A stretch of 64,000 nt of DNA from Selaginella moellendorffii (lineage: Eukaryota; Streptophyta; Lycopodiopsida; Selaginellales; Selaginellaceae). The DNA lies in assembly GCF_000143415.4 (NCBI RefSeq), contig NW_003314278.1:1025694-1089693 (forward strand). The letters are read 5' to 3'. Below, in pieces: positions 10,800 to 22,000 of this stretch. Position numbers and translations under genes: made by a program. The notes beneath the pieces were generated by a model. It made no database searches. It saw only the letters and a program-made list of their open reading frames with translations, and had not been told where the DNA came from. The first letter of the stretch is position 1; the number at the start of each line of letters is the position of its first letter.

Positions 10800-12150
10800 G
10801 CCCCTCCTTCCCCCAACAGGGGTTGGACCCCAATGGAGCTAATTTGGCCAGGAAAGATTAGTTTGGCTCAGGAAGGTTATACCCAGCTGTTGGGTGATGA
10901 AATAACCACTAGGAAGTCCAAAGTTAGAGTGAATACAGATCGATAAGCAGAGTAACTTAGTGAAGTGTTTAAGAGCCTACTCTAGTTCCTCTAAGAGATC
11001 AAATGGTCGATGCTCCCAGTCCAAGTGTGGGTGGCACTACCTACTTGGATACCTGGTGTGGCTCAATGGAACCTCGCTCTAAGCCCATGGCTAAAGCACC
11101 CAAAGGTAGAAGGTGGGGAGAGTACCTATGAGGCTCACGTATGGCCATAGTGTTCCGAAATGTTGTCCCAAAGTCCCGGACTGTGGAAAGGAAGAGGAGT
11201 AGTCCTTTGGTGTGGCAACCAAGGATACGGTCACGCGGTGAGGAAGTCCTAGAAAATAGTGGGACTTGGTGGTCAGGCTTGTGGGCTTTGATCCAATGGC
11301 AATACTGGCGAACACAGCCATGAACAGAAAGGGACTTGGTGGGGACCAAAAAAGGGATATTGGGGAAAGTTGTTCCCCATGTCTGTAGGCATCCTAAGGA
11401 TGCTAAAGAGTGGATATAGAATGATCACTCATGGACAGACAAACTAGTCTTTAAGAGATGGGACTGTGATGTAGGTGGTGTTGGACCACTGGTGTGACCA
11501 AGGTGAGTGGGCATGGCCTTAGCATAACAGGCTGATATGTCAGTGGTACCTTGGGGTGTCAGTCATGGGATTGGACATGTGGAGCACTTGGACCAAGTGC
11601 AAAGGTTGAGTGGCATGGATGCCATTCTCGAGGTTAGCAAGCCTAAGGTCCTGAATAGGATTAACACAATCTTATGTATTGGTATTTGTATTGCTATGTT
11701 GTACTCAGCTAAGTAAATTTGACCAGTCTTTAACAAGGTCATTGCTCGCCAACTTTAGGATTGAACATGAGTGCATACTATGGCTACTCTTTTTACGAGT
11801 CCTTACTGTGTTAAATTGTTGTAAAGTAATTGTGGCCTACCTCTAATTATGTTGTATAAAGTTGTGTGCATCCTCACTATGAACGTCTGCGTTCTCTAGT
11901 CGATGGTGATGTTCAAAAAGTCTGAGCTGAGTAGTGGTTGTATTCTAAGTGTTGTCCTCAAGGTTATTGTTGATACAGGTTTCTAGATTCTTGATTCTTG
12001 TATTTTTTATCTTTGATCACTGTCCATGCTTTGATTAACTATTGTTTTTATTCCCCATTGTCCCCAAAAGACCTCCACTTATTAAATCCTTAGTATTTGA
12101 TTTCTATTTGCTTGGTTGCTTCTTAATAGTTTATCTAATAAATGTATATT
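10800..12150. other. Noncoding region with a dispersed element-A-like segment
   Basis: No gene is supported. At 11,121-11,176 the plus strand holds GTGTTCCGAAATGTTGTCC and flanks that match the tandem unit at 337-790, with changes (for example CCGGACTGT in place of CCTTCGGGT). The rest resembles retroelement leader sequence, but I could not assign LTR ends. From about 11,700 on the sequence is AT-rich and featureless. Confidence 0.5.
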
Positions 12151-12157
12151 TTCATTT

Positions 12158-12800
12158 TCAATAATGTGAAGAAGAAATGCAAGTGCTCATTAGTATGGTA
12201 GATGGTATACTATTACCAAAAAGAGTTTGGGATAGTTTCCATTGAACTAGACTACCTATTTCCAACTTACTTGAAACATCAACAAAAGAAGAGATTGAGA
12301 TTCTAATATAATCCCACCCTAAAGTTATGTTGTGTAGAGCATCTTGAGGGTCTACAACAATAACTAGTTCCTCAGCCACAACTGCATGTATAGCATCCAC
12401 TATCTTCACAAGAGCTTTATACCATATACTGCAAGCATTTATATCTATAAAAGAACAACTAGAATTAGGGATATTCTTGCCTTTGGAAATATTTTTACTC
12501 TATCTTCTATGGAATAACATCTTCACCATTATTCCTCTATGTTCCAATTATATTTCCCTAAAAGATTTTGCTAGGACATATCTCTATTGGAAACATCAGT
12601 TGATTCTACTTCTATATAGAAAACCCACTAACATCCAGAGTAATTCGAGTTAAACATCTTAATAATGCAAAGTAAAACACATCTAACTCTTAAAGAAGCA
12701 CAGTGACAAATGGAAGTAGCATCTAAAGATTCTATTCTTCCCTTTGCAATTTATTCTCCATTATCCCAAACAATCTCTATTACATCTCCTTTAACAACTT
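12158..12800 (-). pseudogene. Relic of the small protein encoded at 27.6-28.2 kb
   Basis: The minus strand reads KGDVIEIVWDNGE, a stop, then IAKGRIESLDATSICHCASL (about 12,700-12,790). Further on comes VVAEELVIVVDPQDALHN and LGWDYIRISISSFVD (12,158-12,409). These align in order with the intact product at 27,593-28,198 (KVYILNGGKRVAKGTLVSMD and EVVAEGLATVVDPRDAVAN). Stops and frame changes make it a pseudogene. It indicates an older, mostly lost copy of the same element family. Confidence 0.65.
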
Positions 12801-13159
12801 GAGAAAAACAAAGAAAATTACAAATATCAAAACACAAATAGAAGGAAAAAAGTACAAAAAAAATACAAGCAAATAGGAAATTAAAAAACAAAGCTCCTTT
12901 TGTGAATATGAGAAAACAAAACGTGAAAATATGTAGCAAAAATAATTAAAAATGCATAAAATAAGCACACACATGCACTTGCACACTAAAGACCCAATTT
13001 AATGTATTGATGAAAGAATATGAGCTCACAATAAACCAAAGTCAAATTAAGAGAGAAACAGATTGGTAAGTGCAAGTTTGTAAAATGACCAGAGAAATGG
13101 GGATTACTTAACTCTAAACAAGCATGGTCTCACACTCATTCTTCAAAAATGTAAGGATT

Positions 13160-13560
13160 TCTAACACTCTCTCTCTCATGGTCTCTTGTTTTTTTAAGCT
13201 AGTGTGTGGGCTCATGCCTAGCCAAACTCAAATTTGAGTTTCTCCAAAGAAGCTTGAGATTTCTTGGCATGCACTTGTACACCTATAGACTAGTTTTGGA
13301 TGACTCTTTTGAAAATCTTTGTTCTTTTGTTTTGAGATTTCTAGGCATGCGCTCTCATGCCTATACACAAGTATGGGATGACTCTCTTGTAAATACACTA
13401 CACTATCATATAGTCTCACGCCAGGCAATACTAAAATATGAATGTATATTCTTTATAATAATGGAAACCATATGTTTTGAGGAAAGAAGAACATACCATG
13501 GCCATAAACAAACCAAAACAGTGTGGGAGAGATATGTGCTTAGGATGTGCTAGAGAGGAA
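13160..13560. repeat. TAGGCATG-type inverted motifs in AT-rich DNA
   Basis: Motifs such as GTGGGCTCATGCCTAGCC (13,206-13,223) and CTAGGCATGCGCTCTCATGC (13,340-13,359) recur, with partial forms at 13,262 and 13,415. They recall the palindrome family of the 12.8-kb element (CATGCC arms) and lie next to the relic at 12.2-12.8 kb. A 115-codon open stretch at 13,206-13,553 shows no recognisable domain and is not called a gene. Confidence 0.4.
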
Positions 13561-13962
13561 GGAAAAATGCCTCCTAAGATGAACCAGTAGTGGCGAACCC
13601 TAGAGAACCCAAATAATAAAACCTAAGAAAAAACCATAAGGCTAAGAGGGGAAAAATTTGAAATGCAAGCTTGACAAAGAATTTGAAATGCAAGGGTAGT
13701 GTTATGATACTAATAGCTTGTATCATTATTAAATAATGTAGTACAGATATTTAATGTTGTCATATAGTTCAAGAAGAGACTCCATAAAAAGTTTTTTCAA
13801 AAAATGAGATAACTAGAATTGTTTTAGTATTTATCAAAATTTTGTTTACAAGATTATATAATGGGCTTGGCATTTTCATTAAAGAGTATATGTTGCATAT
13901 GTTGTAGTTTATTGCTCTATTTTATTCTATTTATATTCTATGTTATATTTTACTGTTTTCAT

Positions 13963-14562
13963 TGGTGGGATTCCAATCACAACCGGTTGCGGCCTTTCTG
14001 GAGTTGACTGTGGTCTCTCTGCAGACATGGAAATAAGAGCGCTGTTCTCCTCCACGCGCGAGATGAGCTTGTTTGCCGTGGGAGGAGCCAACAAACTCTG
14101 GTGCTTGTGCCTCGGCTCCTTCTTCAACCCTATCTAAACTTGTTGCTGTCGCCAAGCTTTGCCTGCATCATATACCAACCATCAATCAGCTAGCGTTCTT
14201 TCCAAAGCTTCTACAAACCTCCTTTGAAGGTGTTTTTATGAAGCCCATCGCTCTTTGCACGAAAGAAGTAAAGATGCCTCTGTTTGGCGTTCCTTTCGCT
14301 GGACTAACGATCTGATGAAAGAATACAAGTCTTAATCAAAGGTACACAAGAGCAAGTCGAGTTACCTATCCAGGCCTAAAGTCAGGCTCAGAAATGCTTC
14401 TCGCTGGCATGTTGGATCTTCTCATATTATCACTTATGGGGTTCTATTGATGCCGATGAGGCAAGTGCTACATTGCTTCTGCTAGAAGCTGTTGCGGGAC
14501 GGTTATTAATATCAGCATTATCAGAAGCTTTCGGGGGCGAAGGGCCTATCATCTTGTGAAAT
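13963..14562 (-). pseudogene. Duplicated SEC16 C-terminal exons (pseudogene)
   Basis: This block matches 48,670-49,290 nearly base for base in the same orientation, introns included. Shared parts include the Pro-rich PERPQPVV tract, VEEGAEAQAP and the ASMEPI-type exon. Relative to the better copy it has a deletion removing most of the conserved LKRWVEEG start, a changed 3' splice region and single-base changes. Homology stops at about 14,562. Because introns are kept, it is a DNA-level duplication, not a retrocopy. Confidence 0.85.
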
Positions 14563-14748
14563 ACACTTTGAATGCCTGAATACACTTACTTTAAGCCAAC
14601 TTTTCACTATAACACTTTACTTTAGAGCTACATTGCTCAAAGAGCTCTCACTTAAGAAGGAAGAAATTTTAATCCTATCTATGGCCATTGTAATTGAGCT
14701 AGGAGATTGTGATAATAAAGTTCTTACAATCGATATAAAGATTGGTAA

Positions 14749-15466
14749 GACCCAAGCTAGATGCAAAACAAGGAGCAACACAGCCCAATGGGAGCCAAAC
14801 TAATGTCTTAGGTGGTCGGATATGCATTTTAACCACTATCCCTACTATACATTTGGAACCCCCCACAGCTGCTCCCCCCCCCCCTGAGGAACACATGCTT
14901 TGGGCTTTCACCCCACGCCTCCATTAGTACTAGGAGTTAGTCTCTGGGACAAGCTTGAAACTTACTAAATATGGAATGGTGCTAGATTGCGAATTTGGAC
15001 ACGAGATGAACACCATTGTGTTCAGGCTGATCTCTACATTCCGTAGATATGCCAAACGAGCTAATCTAGACACTTACCATAAATAGCATTTGGGACAAAA
15101 ATGAGACCAACACAAAAGGTGTGATAGCGAGGGTGTTTGGCAGACACAGTAAGCTATCATTTAGTGAATATTGAAGGACTAGTCTCAATATCACGGGGGT
15201 TCCCAATACTAGCAAGTGCAAGTCAGCATCATGAGTTTCTTATCACTGTGTCAAGTATGCTTGACTTAATGACAACATAGGATTTCCTTCCTTAGTGCCC
15301 TTCCGGTCTAAGTGCACATGTGCTGATCAGTTTCTCAACTAACTTGGGTGGAGACCATAATGAGAACCAGCAATACTGATCTGTTGCTATCGTGGCAATG
15401 AGGAGAGAGTGTCCGTAAGGACTAGCTGACAAGTATCTTTTGATACCCGAAGTCACATTCGTGACA
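14749..15466 (-). repeat. Element D 3' LTR, truncated
   Basis: 718 bp matching 33,964-34,662 in direct orientation. The minus strand starts TGTCACGAATGTGACTTCGG, giving the 5' TG of the LTR. The 3' end (about 190 bp relative to the other LTR) is missing and replaced by unrelated sequence at 14,563-14,748. An 11-base C tract lies at 14,874-14,884. Together with the LTR at 33.8-34.7 kb it brackets element D. Confidence 0.85.
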
Positions 15467-15481
15467 CTCTTACCCCCTTGG
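15467..15481 (-). other. Polypurine tract of element D
   Basis: The minus strand reads CCAAGGGGGTAAGAG directly before the 3' LTR start. This position and composition fit the plus-strand primer of LTR retrotransposons. The interval 15,482-16,076 between it and the pol stop shows no gene. Confidence 0.65.
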
Positions 15482-16076
15482 GGAATATCGACGTCCTCGT
15501 TGATACATACCCGAGTCTAGCAAACCGTCAAGGAAACAACTCCAAAAGTTAACGGAAAGCACATTATGTGGGAAACACACCGACTTAAATGAGTTATGGA
15601 ACAACCTCTCATTTACATCCAAAGACGCTAAAACTCAGACACCCTCCGGCCGTCACTGACAAGGAAATGACTAACGGAGTTAGCCACCCTTGCTGCTCCG
15701 AGTACCACTCGGCTTACAAAGGAATGATACATCCCTGCCCATAGGGACATAGGGAGAAAGTCAGAGGCCCAACTTCCCCTGAGCAAGAAATCAACCCCAT
15801 CGGGAAGATTTAGACAACTATTACAAACTGGCAGATTAAGTTGTTTATACAACCACGCCCCTTTGCAAAAGTGAGTCATCAAGAGAGAGGCGGGGACTTG
15901 TGATCAGTCTATAATAGTTATCCCCATGGTTATGGATTGGACCCATGAACTGAAGTGCCGAAGTCAGCCTACCAAAACTGACCCAAGTACTAATGAACGA
16001 GAGATACGACACTGTGATTTATAGAAATATATTACTTTATTGATTTGCAAGATTTATTACAAGATTTTTACAAAAG

Positions 16077-17169
16077 CTAGTCTTTATTACTATTCTCATA
16101 CTCCGTGACAAGCTCACGAGCATGTGTAAGATTCCTAAGAGGTTCCCAAGTTGATTCACAAGATGGGTAACCTTTCCACTTAATTAGATATTCCTTCACA
16201 CGACCACCACATGCCTTACGAGATAAAAGGATAGCCTCAACCTCATACTCTGGTTCACTATCAATAACATCTGGAGCTGGATGAACATCCCTAGAGCAGC
16301 CAGGATCCTCATGATATGGGGCCAGTAAACTAACATGAAACACATCATGAAGGCTAGACATCTCTTGTGGAATATCCAACTGATAGGATACATCACCAAG
16401 TCGTTTCAACACCCGATAGGGTTCAACATACCTCGGTAACAGCTTCCGAGACAAAGATTCCTTAATATTCAAGTTCCGGGAAGATAGCCACACCTAATCT
16501 CCCACTTGATAAGATACATCCCAGCGATGCTAATCCTTATCACGTCGATACCTATCCTGAGCTTTGCCCATCACCTCAGTAGCTCTAGACCAACCTTGGC
16601 GTAGCTGCTCCGTATAAGTCTTAATGGCTGGGACCAACACTTCGGTCAATGGTTTCTGTACAACGATCTGTTGAGGAACCCCACGAGCATTCCTTTGCAG
16701 CATCTTCCATGGAGAACAGCCTATAGTGCTGTGAAATGTGTTGTTATAACAGATTTTTGTTGTGTCTAAATGCTCAACCCAGTCGCATTGGTCCGCCGCG
16801 ACATAGTACCATAGATAATTCTCAACATGAGCATTCACACGTTCGGTCTACCCATTAGTTTGAGGATGTTAAGCCATACTAAACTCAAAACAGTAGGAAC
16901 AGTGTGCCCCAAAACTTTCCGGTAAACCTTGAATCTCTATCCGAGATCATCTCTTCGGGAAGACCACAAACCCACACTACTTCATGGAAAAAGAGCTTTG
17001 CTGCTTGCTTCACATTCACTGTTTCCATAGTTGGAATGAAGTGTGCAATCTTCGACAACCAATTCACAACCACCATCAAAGTATCATAACCCTTAGACTT
17101 CGGCAAACAAGTGACGAAATCAAGTGTCACACTCTGAAATGGCCATGCCAGTGCTGGAATGCACTGCAA
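16077..17169 (-). pseudogene. Element D integrase and chromodomain
   Basis: On the minus strand: SVTLDFVTCLPKSKGYDTLM (first Asp), EEMISDRDSRFTGKFWGTLF (second Asp), TERVNAHVENYLWYY (Glu) and CYNNTFHSTIGCSPWKML. The C-terminus is a chromodomain, YEVEAILLSRKACGG, EYLIKWKGYPSCESTWEP, ending at 16,077. Single stops (for example before TERVNAHVE and in the VGD-VWLSSRN block) separate otherwise well kept stretches, so the element was silenced relatively recently. The HHCC zinc finger lies just upstream (to about 17,350). Confidence 0.85.
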
Positions 17170-17352
17170 CTTTCCAGCCTACTTCTCAATTTTGCGCTTA
17201 CATTGCTAGCATATAGGGCAGGAACGGACATAGTCCATTACATCACCTTCCATACAAGACCAGAAAAATCCCTTTTTCAATGAAGCCAGAGTCTTTTGCT
17301 TTCCACCATGTCCTGCTGCCGGAACATCATGATGTTCCTGCAGAAACAACTG

Positions 17353-18586
17353 CTACAAATCCTTAGAGACAAGATACAATCTTTCTTGCTTATAGAATAT
17401 AAGCCCATCCCAAACTGAGAAGTGAAGCTTCTCATTAGTGTGACTAGCAACTTTTGCTGCTTCACTACCAGGGCTCTGCTTCAACAACCCCGCACGGCAT
17501 ATGATTGCCTTTGCCAATGGATCACTTCCATATGAAGCCCGAACGTCTTCTAACCAGTCCAAACTAATTGCCGATATCACCCGGAACTGAGCCTTATGAC
17601 TTAATGCATCCGGAACAATATTGTCTTTACCAGGTTTATATATGATTTCAATATCATATTTAGCAAGCTTCTCTTGCCAACGAGCCTGCTTCGGCGTAAG
17701 CTTAGGCTGCATAGCAAAGTAGCTCAATGTGTTACTATCTATATAAAACTTGGTATGTCCAACCAGGTAGTGTGTCCAGTGTTCCAGGACTGACACTATA
17801 GCAAACATCTCTTTCTCATGCTTTGGCCATCTTTGTTGAGTTTCATCCAATTTCTTGGAATAGAATGCAATGGGACAACCATGTTGCCTTAGCATAACAC
17901 CAACTGCTTTGTCACAATTTTGCTGCAACACGGCACTAATAGCATAGCCAAACGTATCACAATGCATTTTGAAGGGTTTATCAAGATCTGGGATCCTAAG
18001 AACAGGAACCGTAGTCAAGATCTCCTTCAACTGTACAAAGGCACGCTGACAAGCTGGTGTCCAGTGAAATGGAATATTACTCTTTGTCAACTCAGTCAAC
18101 GGAAGAGCAATTCTTGCAAAATTGCGAACAAACTTGCGATAGTATCCCGCCAAACCAAGAAAGAAATGAACATATGATACAGTGGTCGGGACTTCCCAGG
18201 ACTTCACCACTTCCACCTTCTTTGGATTGACCTCAATCACGCTATCACCAACTATATATCTGAGAAAGTTTACGCGCAATTGTCCAAAAGTACATTTACT
18301 TTCTTTAGCATATAGTTTGTGTTCATGCAACTTTTGAAACACCAGCTCCAAGTGTTTCAAATGATCCTCCAACTTTTCACTAAAGACTAGAACATCATCG
18401 ATATACAGGACAACAAATGCATCCAAATAATCTCCGAATATTCTATCCATCATAGTGTTGAACGTTGTTGGAGCATTGCATAACCCGAATGGCATGACAA
18501 GGAACTCATAAGATCCATACCGAGTCTTAAAAGCTGTCTTCTACACATCCTGATCTGCCACCCTTATCTGATGATACTTGAACCAA
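17353..18586 (-). pseudogene. Element D RT palm to RNase H, downstream half
   Basis: The minus strand carries YHQIRVADQDV, TAG, KTAFKTRYGSYEFLVMPFGL, then 380 open codons. These hold VVLYIDDVLVFS (YxDD intact), RNase H FKMHCDTFGYAISAVLQ and RWPKHEKEMFAIVSVLEHW, and IEIIYKPGKDNIVPDALS. The N-terminal RT half is 12.8 kb away at 31,367-31,829, separated by the TIR element inserted between the motif A codons (LDLQ) and YHQI. The insertion and in-frame stops inactivate it. Confidence 0.9.
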
Positions 18587-18608
18587 GCTCTATTTCGTTA
18601 AAGTGGGA
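18587..18608 (+). repeat. Left terminal inverted repeat
   Basis: Begins GCTCTATTTCGTTAAAG and is identical over 22 bases to the reverse complement of 31,345-31,366. The exact tip is uncertain by up to four bases, because GCTC could be partly target sequence. Confidence 0.9.
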
Positions 18609-18680
18609 ATTGTCATTATCCCATTTGTAAAATAAGGTTTCCAAACCTTTATATAGTATATAAATATAACAAAATTCAAC

Positions 18681-18968
18681 TGCATTGAGGCACATGCCAT
18701 TTTATTTTAAACAAGGAAATGTCTACTCAATCACTTCTCACTGCTTCACCTCTCTCTTCTCCTTGTCATCGTCGTTCAATTTCTTTCCATCCTTTTAATA
18801 TTGGCTCAATTGCTCCGAGTCTAGGTGGAGCCCAAGTCCCCATTCAATCTTTACTTTCCCCTTATTAATAAAACAACTTCGTAGACTTCCAATAACATGC
18901 TGTAAATGCAAATCCTCTCAAAGAATTGTCTTTTAATATTAATACAATGGCATGGAACCCCATGCCAT
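18681..18968. repeat. Palindrome copies near the left end
   Basis: A strong copy at 18,947-18,968 has perfect 9-base arms ATGGCATGG / CCATGCCAT around AACC. A weak half copy (GAGGCACATGCCAT) ends at 18,700. Further half sites (CATGCCAT) occur near 18,998 and 19,197. The stretch 18,609-19,000 carries no gene. Confidence 0.8.
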
Positions 18969-19002
18969 AATAAGTTACATTTTTAAATAAATACATGCCA
19001 TC

Positions 19003-22000
19003 TCAGACTGTTATTTTTTGCCTCCAACGCCTATACAATAATCTTGGAATTTCATCACTCTCCACACTATCAGGATTTAAACCCAATAGTAATGCCATCT
19101 CTTCTCTAATACGTCCACGCTCATGTTCAATGGTCGAAGAACCCATCCGGTTGAGCAGATTATGGAGATGCGGATAGTGCTTGGCTAGACAATATACATG
19201 CCATAAATGATGACTGGTGTCTGTCCGATCAAATGGCTTCTGATATACCGTTCCATCTGCCATTTGGTTGATTTCTGCAGCCACCTCCTGGACTGGCCGG
19301 TTCTCTATCACCATCGCTTCAAGCCGTTTTGCAAGGTCCCCCAGAACATACGGTTTCTTCTCCCTAGTTTCCATACTGCAAGAGATGGGGTGCACTGCAT
19401 ATGTGTGCGTGTTCACTGCAGTTTTAATTGGTGAGTCATCGATAATGAGGATTTCACTTGACCTAGCAGTCCGGTTCATCACTACAGCCTCTGCCTTAAC
19501 GAAGATGGGCTTGCTACCCCTCACATGGACCATAGTCAAGCAATCCTCCTACGTTAGGAGAAAGTCAAATGGTAATATTACTCGCGTCTGATCGTGCATC
19601 ATCTGTAGCAACGTTAATGCATTGTGGCGCATCATGGATGTCCAAACTCCCAATTGCAAATTGAACCCGGCCCTCTGTTTTAAGTGTCGCATGGTCATTA
19701 TTAGATCCCGCAGTTTCTCCCGTGTGATTAATGTGAATCTGTCTCTTTTGACCAACTTGCGACCGCAGGCTTTGGAGGGTGCAGTGACATTCGAGGACGA
19801 GCCACGCTCATGGGAGAAAAGGACACCGTTCAGATAAAAAACGATACAGTACTTTCGCCGTGACTCTGAAATGAAATGCGTCAGCATAAAAAATGGTACA
19901 AGTCAATTTTACCATCTACAATATTAGCGAATGGTGCTCCCAATGGTCGTTCAGAGGGTTTTGGTCGAGGAAACGTGAAGGGCGGAAATACTCTCCTCTG
20001 CAATGTGGGGTCAATTGCATCCGATGGCGTGTGGGCACATGCCATTTCAGCTGTAGACTCTGGTACAACTGGCTCAACAGTGGCATGGGGTGGTTCCGAT
20101 GGCGTGTGATCACACGCCATTTCAGCTGGTGCCTCCGTTGGCAAAGTGGACATGACCGAACAGGCAGCAGGGGCGGTGTAGGGAGGTTCCAACGGCGCGT
20201 AGTCAGACGATTGGGCACACGTTGGAAATGAGGATACGACCGGCTCGGCGGCTGGGGCGGCCTCATGCGGGTCCAATGGCGCCTGGTCACCGTCAGTTGG
20301 ATACGTGGACAAGATTGACTCAGTGGTATGGGCAGCATCAAGTGGAGCGTGGTCAGCTTGCTTGGCGTTGATATGGATAGTAGCCTCCACCAGCTTTGAT
20401 GACTCTTGCAGGCAAGTAGAGTCCACTGGCGGATCCATATGCATGTCCAAATATCTCCCTTCGATTGAGATGGTATCCTCCCGTGCTACTAAAAACAAAC
20501 TCATTAGCACATTGAATCGACTATACTGTATTTACCATCAACTGCTATTGAGGAACTAGGACCGATATCACTTGGGCGCACTGCTGATTCTGAAGGATTG
20601 GACATACGTTTCGACCCTTGCTTGGCACTATCCTTCCTCGACACTAAAGGCTAGAGTTTGTATCTTAATTCAACTGAATAATCTCTACTTACCATTTCTT
20701 CTGCGACCTACATGGACAATGTTAGAAATGGTAAAAGGTTAGGAATGGATGTACTATTATTTACCTGATGGTTTGTCTTGTATGACCTTCCTCCGCTGCT
20801 CTTTGGCCACCTCAGGCTGGCCATCGTCGTCATCATCGTCATCGTCGTTATTGTGATCGTCACCATTGTGAGGACCATCCAAGTCCTCTTCGTCCTCCTC
20901 TTCTTTATCCTCCTCTTCTTCGTCCTCCTCTTCTTTGTCCTCCTCTTCGTCCTTCTGCTCTTCCTGCTCATTATCTTTCTCTGGCTCCTCATCCCCCTCT
21001 TGCATTTCTTCCATAGGCTGCTCAGGCTGGATTGCTTGTTTTTCCAGGACCATCTTGGAAAAATCATCTGGCCGAGTCTCCATCTCAAAATACAAGACAT
21101 CCATAGCCTGTTTTAGTGCGTGACCTAGGACCGTATCCTCACCCGACTGTCTTAACATGGTTTCTGCACGTTCTTGCACCCTTCGAAGACGACGAGATGA
21201 GAAAAACGTGGCCCTGACTTGAAAAGCATCCCTCATCCATTGTACCTCTCCATTGAGATTGGGGAAGGGGAGTCCGCCATAGGAATTTGAGTCAGAAGGT
21301 GGTGACTGGCTCCTTTCACTCAGCCCTTGATCTGCAATGAATGGCATGAGCACACACGCCATAACCGCGAGGCATTACCTATCATCTTTTCGTTGCCCTT
21401 CTTCCTTTTCGAATCAAACGCCTCTGATCCCGACGACTGTCCAACGTGCTTTCGCTTTTTATGACCACTGTCAGTTTGAGCTTGGCTGGTGCTTGCCTGT
21501 TTTGCCTTTGAAGAAGTGTCTCCTGCAAGGAATGGCATGAGACCACACGCCATTGCAAATATAATTTGTACCTCCTTTTTTCCTATTGCTTGTCTGTTTG
21601 TCCTTCTTCGACGCGCCACCAGTGCGCTTTTCAGTCCTCGTGTCTGAATATTCACAACGATCTATAATCAAAATGGCGTGAGGCCTCACGTGACCTTACC
21701 TTGTGCAGGTTGTGACCTCGGCCTAACATCAGTAGCTGTTAACGCCGTTTCAGCATCTGGGGGTGGCCACGCTCCTGCATACAGAGCTTGTGAGATAACA
21801 TTGAAACTTAAAGTGCGTACTCACCAGGTTCGTAGAGAAGATACTGTTTTTCTTTGGCAACTGTAATTATATGCTCCATTGAAGTCACCTCTTCAATGGA
21901 GTTTGTCACCGCAACACACGGGACACCCTTGAGTAGTGCGGCTCGAAAGAATAGTCCGCCGCAGTTGTACTCGACAACGCATTTGCCCTTGGAGTCACCC

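Noticed and set aside
12751-12986. Phe/Cys-rich possible membrane protein on the minus strand
   Set aside because: AT-rich chance reading next to the relic of the 201-residue protein, with no start context or homology.
20935-21123. Plus-strand Ser/Phe-rich frames opposite the acidic exon
   Set aside because: Complement of the GAR-type Asp/Glu codons; the minus strand has splice-consistent frames.
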